A program made the position numbers and the translations under genes. Positions 59,029 through 64,000 of a stretch of DNA of 64,000 nt are shown here, one piece after another (position 1 is the stretch's first letter; each line of letters begins with the position of its first letter). This stretch comes from Crambe crambe (taxonomy: Eukaryota; Porifera; Demospongiae; Poecilosclerida; Crambeidae). The stretch spans positions 2,542,001 through 2,606,000 of the forward strand of contig OZ004591.1 of the NCBI GenBank assembly GCA_963924555.1, given 5' to 3'. The notes beneath the pieces are model-generated. The model did no database searches and was not told the origin of the DNA. It saw nothing but the letters and a program-made list of their open reading frames with translations.

Positions 59029-62000
59029 ATGGCATCTCCTCTATATGAGCCTCCCCCTCGCTGGGGTCACTTTTCCTCCATCGTAGATGGAAACCTCTTA
59101 ATGTATGGAGGAAGAATGAAAGATTTCTACAACCAAGTAGAGAACACCATCAACTTGTTTAATCCCTACGAGGAAAAATGGACCACACATAAGACTACAG
59201 GTACTGATCTGATTAGAATATATGATGCTGCAAGTGCGGCACTAGGCAAAAATTTCTATCTTTTCGGAGGAATTAATGGTCAAGAGTATATAGGATATAT
59301 GTACCATCTGGATTCGACTTGGAACATCACAACAATGGACGACTTGGAACATCACAATAATGCACCAATGAGAAAGCGTGGCTCTAAGATGATAAGCCAC
59401 AAAGAAAGTCTAATCTGCTTTGGAGGTTACGGAATCCCCTCCGGACCGCACCAACTTCAATCTCAATTCATCTTGAATAACAAGCATGATGATGGAAGGG
59501 GGTGGACAAATGAGTTACACAGCTTTAACCTCAAAGAAGGTGAGGTAGAATATTAGGGGTGGTTAATGAGGTGTGTACACACCACTCTACTTCCTTCACT
59601 CTAAATTGACCCTATAAATGTGGGAGTGGTTATGTTGTACTGTGCAAAGCACAAAATAGCAGTCTGTCATTATTTTATGGCAATTCAATGATGGTCAAGT
59701 TGACTGGACAGAAGCAACTATGTGCATATAAGTGACCTAGTAAACTGATATCATAAAAATATTCAATCTGACATGTGAATGACCATAATGTGGATGTTAT
59801 TTCAGCTTTGACATGTGTAGCACACAGTTCCTCCTATATTATACCATCCTCATCATCTTTGCTGAAACTGGATCTATAGGCTGCCTTTCTTGCAGGTTTA
59901 TTTGTTGCAAGTCAGAAGTAAATTAGAGCTCAATTTGGTATTTTAGTGCTAACCACTTCCCTTACAAAGCAGTAGATGTGACAATAGTGATTTAACTAGC
60001 TACTGGTAACTGGCTAGCTAGTAGCTCTATTAATACTGAAGCTAGCTGTCATAGATAAGATGATGAAGGCACTGGCAGAGACTGACTGAAGCTTTTTAGT
60101 GGATGGATTGCATCCTCTCCAATAAATTTAAAAATGGGAGTGACTTTATTTGGACGTAGTACCTATCTCAGAGGTCAACCATTATTAATTTTACGCCACC
60201 ATTTTTTCTTAACTCATTCAGGGAAGGTGGTTAATGTCCATGTCATCAATTGTCCAGTTTCATAAATGTATTGTTGTTGGTGCATGTGCATGACCTATAA
60301 TAATTATTGGACATCATCACGTGCTTCAGTCCACCATTCTACAACTCAAAATTTATATTAGCTAGCTCATTCTGGATCCACCAGAGTGTCCGTTATCCAG
60401 AGTACAGAGGTCATCCACTCATGGAGATCCACTTGAACTGTTGAAGGTGAAATCAATTATTGGTAACATACAATTTGTCTATTTGGAGGCGTCCAGTCTT
60501 CAGAGGTCAAAGTAATCATTAAATTCACACTTTCAAATATTTGGATCTAATACTAGTAAGGTATAATGGAAACTACTTTTGAAATGTACAGTAGTAATAG
60601 CTGAGTACTAATTTATTCAACTCACTTATAATTGGGTTGATGGATGGTAAGTGAGGTAATATCTATTCATCTCTTTACTCTCACCTTTTATCCTTCTACA
60701 TTTTAGAATAAGAGCATAATTATTAATAGAGCAGGTAATATAAAATGATGTAGTTATTATTGCCATTTAATTCCAGTACAAATTGTGGCAGATAATCAAG
60801 GACTAGCTACTTAGACCTACTTATGTGTAACACCCAACAAAGTTGTTTCTATCCTTATGCTTGAGATTAAGCAATGATGTTCCAGGCTCTGGGAAATGAT
60901 GTCTGTGCTTTCTGTTGAAACACAACTATAAAAGGTTTATGGTCCTACTGGACCTCATCTCTTATAAATGTCATTCCTGAAAGATTTGACTCTTAACTAA
61001 CCTCTGAGGATGTCAATAATATTTACTTCCAGATTTGTTTGTGACTCAGTGTTAAGTGTGACAACTATACAGTATTTGTGTGGGTGTCTATGGTATCAAA
61101 ATGGACCCCTTTCCCATAAAAACTATAATTACTATTAATCAAAACACAGACATAATAAAGATTCATAGAGTCCACTGAAGATGACTAGGGAGGCATGCAA
61201 ATTATGCCAGCATAGTTTTGGGCATAATGGGCTGAACTTTAATGCCAGCACAATGCTGGCATAATATGGGATTTTTACTTCCAGGGGTTGGCAGATATGG
61301 AGGTATTGATGTCGACTCTTGAGTTCCTTTGTATAAACTGCTGAATTAGAGTAGTAACAAAAACAACAACAACAACAACAACAACAAAAAACTGTCTTCT
61401 GCTGTTTTTGATGATTAAAAGAGGCTACAATTATGGCTAGTGGCGGAGTTAGGGAGTTTCTTAGAAGTACCTATCCTAATTCACATCTTAAAATTTAGCA
61501 CAGCCAGGGCCGGATCCAGGATTTTTAGATAGCTAGGTGGACTACACACTAGGCCATGGGGAAGGCTGCAAGAAAGAGCAAGTTATTTGGAGGATCCTTT
61601 TTGGCTTGCAGGCTGCCACTTTTTAAGCATTTAGCATTTTTGCTTCATAATGCACAAATTGGATCCAAGAAGTCCAAAATTTTCCCCAAATCTCCCTAGC
61701 ACATATTTGTGTACATTATATGACAGCATGAGTATAGGCAAAGGTGTGAACCATCTCGAAAATTGCTAGCTAGCTATTACACTTAAACTCTGAAGTGACA
61801 CATACGAGGTCACTGAAGGAAATCACAGTTAGCAGGGGTGGCTGAGGACCCCAAAAAGTGGGGGGGGGGGGGGGGGGGGGCTCAAAATTGCGCATCGATG
61901 ACTACTCCCTATGAGCTGTAATGATATTCATAAAGGTTTTGATTCTATACATGTTGTGGCCAAACAACAATGCAGTCACTAATGTGCAACATCATTTGTG

Positions 62001-63083
62001 ACTTGAAACAATGCAGTCACTAATATGCAGTGACTAGACAGTAGACTTTACTGCTGCAGTTAATCAATTATATAATGGGTCAAAAAAGTGGGGGGGGGGG
62101 GGGGCTCTACCCCCTCTCGCCCCCACCCTCAGCCGCCACTGGTTAGTATGTTTAATGTGTGACCTTGAAAATGAAAACCAAAGTGTTCCAAAAGATATCT
62201 TTAAAGTGACACATGCAAGATCACAGGTGTAATTGTTAAGGAAGTCTCAGTTAGTATGCACTGAGTTATCTAATGTGTGACCTTGAAAGTGCAAGCCAAA
62301 ATGGATGCATCATGTATACATAGACCATTTCTTTCCTGACCATAGCCTTATATGATGATGGCTGTAGTATCTACATTGGTTAAGTTAGCTCATATATTAT
62401 GTGTTCCTACTTTAGAGCAGAAACACAAGAAAAATAGATATGGCTAAGCAAATTGCAATATTATCTACAGGCTTAGCTTGGGAACAAAAGAGAGGGGGGG
62501 CCCTCAACCCCACCCCTGGATCCAGCCCTGACAGCATTTGCAATGAAAATATAAAAATGGGAGTGGTAGTGGGACACCCACTAATAAGTACTCTTTTAAT
62601 AGAAAATCTTGGATCCGCCACTGTATGCTACACTTAAATTTTCTTACCAATTTTTTAAAGCACAATAGGCATTTTTGTTGAGCATAATAGGGCAGGGGTT
62701 CTGGCATTGGAGATTAGCATAATAGGGAAGAAAAAAAAGCATAATTTGCATGTCTCTAAAGATGACACCATGTTTGTATACAGAACTTTGAGACTATACA
62801 TACTTTATACAGTCACATGTAGCTACACTGACATGCAACACATAATACACATCATTATGTACAGACATTCCCATCACCTTCACAGGATTACCAATCTTTA
62901 TCTTACTTTCCCCTAACTCCCTCAGGGACATGGTCCTCTCCCACTGTCACTGGAACAAAGCCCCCTCCCTGTTCTTACTTCACACTAACAAAGATAAATG
63001 CAAACACAGCTGTGATGTTTGGAGGGAGCCTACCTGATTATAAGAGAACCAATGATGTGTACATCCTTGATCTGACAAAAATG
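59029..63083 (+). CDS. Kelch-repeat protein, unit 2 copy, first two exons (continues past the window)
   Basis: Exon 1 is 59029-59539 (ATG start, 170 codons plus 1 nt) and exon 2 is 62926-63083, ending at GTGAGA. Both are open, with the same splice phases as the unit 1 gene. The window ends inside intron 2; by the offset to unit 1, exon 3 should lie about 270 bases past it. The encoded blades keep the kelch signature (LLMYGG, FYLFGG, LICFGG, AVMFGG), yet about a fifth or more of exon 1 residues differ from the unit 1 copy, while the intron sequence is nearly identical. No stop or frameshift is seen in the visible part, so it looks like a functional paralogue and not a pseudogene. Confidence 0.8.
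60525..61066 (+). other. About 540 bases in kelch intron 1 present only in unit 2
   Basis: Unit 1 jumps from TAATCATTAAATT (16835-16847) to ATACAGTATTTGTGTGGGTG after a short A/T stretch. The extra DNA is A/T-rich with no inverted ends that I can see, so a deletion in unit 1 is as likely as an insertion here. Confidence 0.5.
61505..62530. mobile_element. Nested hAT-like element, unit 2 copy
   Basis: Same ends and same ACAGC flank (right copy 62531-62535) as 17299-18343. Confidence 0.7.
61833..62141. mobile_element. Innermost hAT-like element with poly-G tracts, unit 2
   Basis: Begins CAGGGGTGGCTGAGG, ends CCTCAGCCGCCACTG, with GTTAG on both sides (61828-61832 and 62142-62146). The second G run is much shorter than in unit 1 and is followed by a C/T-rich stretch. 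Confidence 0.72.
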
Positions 63084-64000
63084 GTGAGATGTAAAGTGTG
63101 GTATTAAAATATAGTGTCTGTTTCCATTGTACATTATTGAAGTAGATATTTCAGTATATGCTCTGACAGATGTGATGTACTGACTGGATGTTATCATTGT
63201 AGCTGGTCCATTATGTCCCCATAGGTAGAGTGCCACCACACTCAGATAAGATATTCATCTATCAAGGTGAATATCCAAGAAATGGGAGGTCAAGTATGAT
63301 CATGTGACTTGAGGACCACCAGGACCAATTATGACCATTGTTTATTTAGTAGTAAAAAATGAAACCATGAAACTTTTAGGTCATTGATTTTATGATCATA
63401 TTATATTGTGTTCAGCATGAAGTGAGTTCCATTAGGGAAATATAATAATTATGACCACTGATGAAAGAAGTTATTTAGAATTGTGAATGTAGCAATCATT
63501 TAGGTTGATAGTTCACAAACCATGTGTCTTCATTTCTCATTCATATAGTAGCTAGTAGGAAAGTATTAAATGGTCCAAATTTCATATAATTCGTACAGCA
63601 GCAGAAATGATAATTTATAATTTGACTTATTAAGCATGTGTGCATAAGCCTAACAGCTAGCTGGCATGCTTGATTGGTAGCAGCTGCAGTATTGATTTTC
63701 AGCAAGCAAGCTTCATCTCTCCCTGACTGCAAGGTGCTAATAAAGCTGTAACAGAAATACGGAATTCCCTGAAATGAACGAGCTACAGCAAGTTCATAAC
63801 TGAACGACAACTTTTCTTTTCTTTATAGCAACCATTGTTACATCCCATGGTTTCAATAGATCTGATCTCTCCATTGCTGTGGCAGCAATTAGTCTTTTGA
63901 GTTGAGCATAAGAAATTTTAACCAACCCGCCATACAGTAAGTACCAACCTAATAATCTTTCTGTTAATTTGTAAATTGTGAAGAAGGGGCTAAGTGATAG

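Larger units (their letters stand above)
61190..62758. mobile_element. 1.6-kb TIR element hosting two nested insertions, unit 2
   Basis: Counterpart of 16981-18567 in the same kelch intron, with the same two nested insertions, so the whole nest predates the duplication. Confidence 0.7.
30442..64000 (+). repeat. Unit 2 of a large direct tandem duplication
   Basis: Block A at 30442-37733, block B at 49269-56040, block C at 57978-64000. Differs from unit 1 by large insertions or deletions at 31374-33551, 37734-49268, 56041-57977 and 60525-61066. Confidence 0.9.

Overview
The window looks like nuclear DNA of an early-branching animal, most likely a sponge (Porifera). The genes have short introns of roughly 50-100 bases with GT/AG borders, and the coding capacity is animal-type: kelch propellers, a ZU5/UPA/death-domain protein, ITPA and a succinyl-CoA ligase beta subunit. 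Expanded families of P-loop/ZU5/death and kelch proteins are what I recall from Amphimedon-like sponges. The assignment is inference; no rRNA, tRNA or mitochondrial marker supports it.

Layout. The dominant structure is a direct tandem duplication at least 30 kb long. Unit 1 is 1-30441 (its left edge is outside the window) and unit 2 runs from 30442 to beyond 64000. Three blocks are shared: A (1-7297 and about 30442-37733, decayed succinyl-CoA ligase exons), B (7298-14010 and 49269-56040, old repeats plus an ITPA-like gene on the minus strand) and C (14011 onward and 57978 onward, a kelch gene). Unit 2 has about 11.5 kb (37734-49268) and about 1.9 kb (56041-57977) that unit 1 lacks. Unit 1 has about 1.6 kb (about 3165-4740) that unit 2 lacks.

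Genes. Two look whole in unit 1. One is a six-exon kelch protein (15341-23832, 377 aa if my exons are right). The other is a ten-exon protein (25130-29285, 1182 aa, all phases agree) that joins a Roc-like GTPase and COR-like region to ZU5, UPA-like and death domains. Unit 2 carries the first two exons of a second kelch gene and then leaves the window. The ITPA-like gene has exons 1-3 only in unit 2, and both copies carry the same in-frame TGA. The succinyl-CoA ligase exons recur as many scattered, partly broken copies. A hAT transposon with two frameshifts (45966-48189) sits in the part unique to unit 2.

The rest is introns and intergenic DNA rich in MITEs, nested hAT-type elements with 5-bp target duplications, (CATA)n and poly-G tracts, and a degenerate repeat around the phrase CCCTCTTGTGAAACCAG. 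The most striking signals are the uneven divergence of the two kelch copies (promoter and coding exons very different, introns almost identical), the GTPase-ZU5-UPA-death architecture, and the shattered, repeatedly copied ligase exons.
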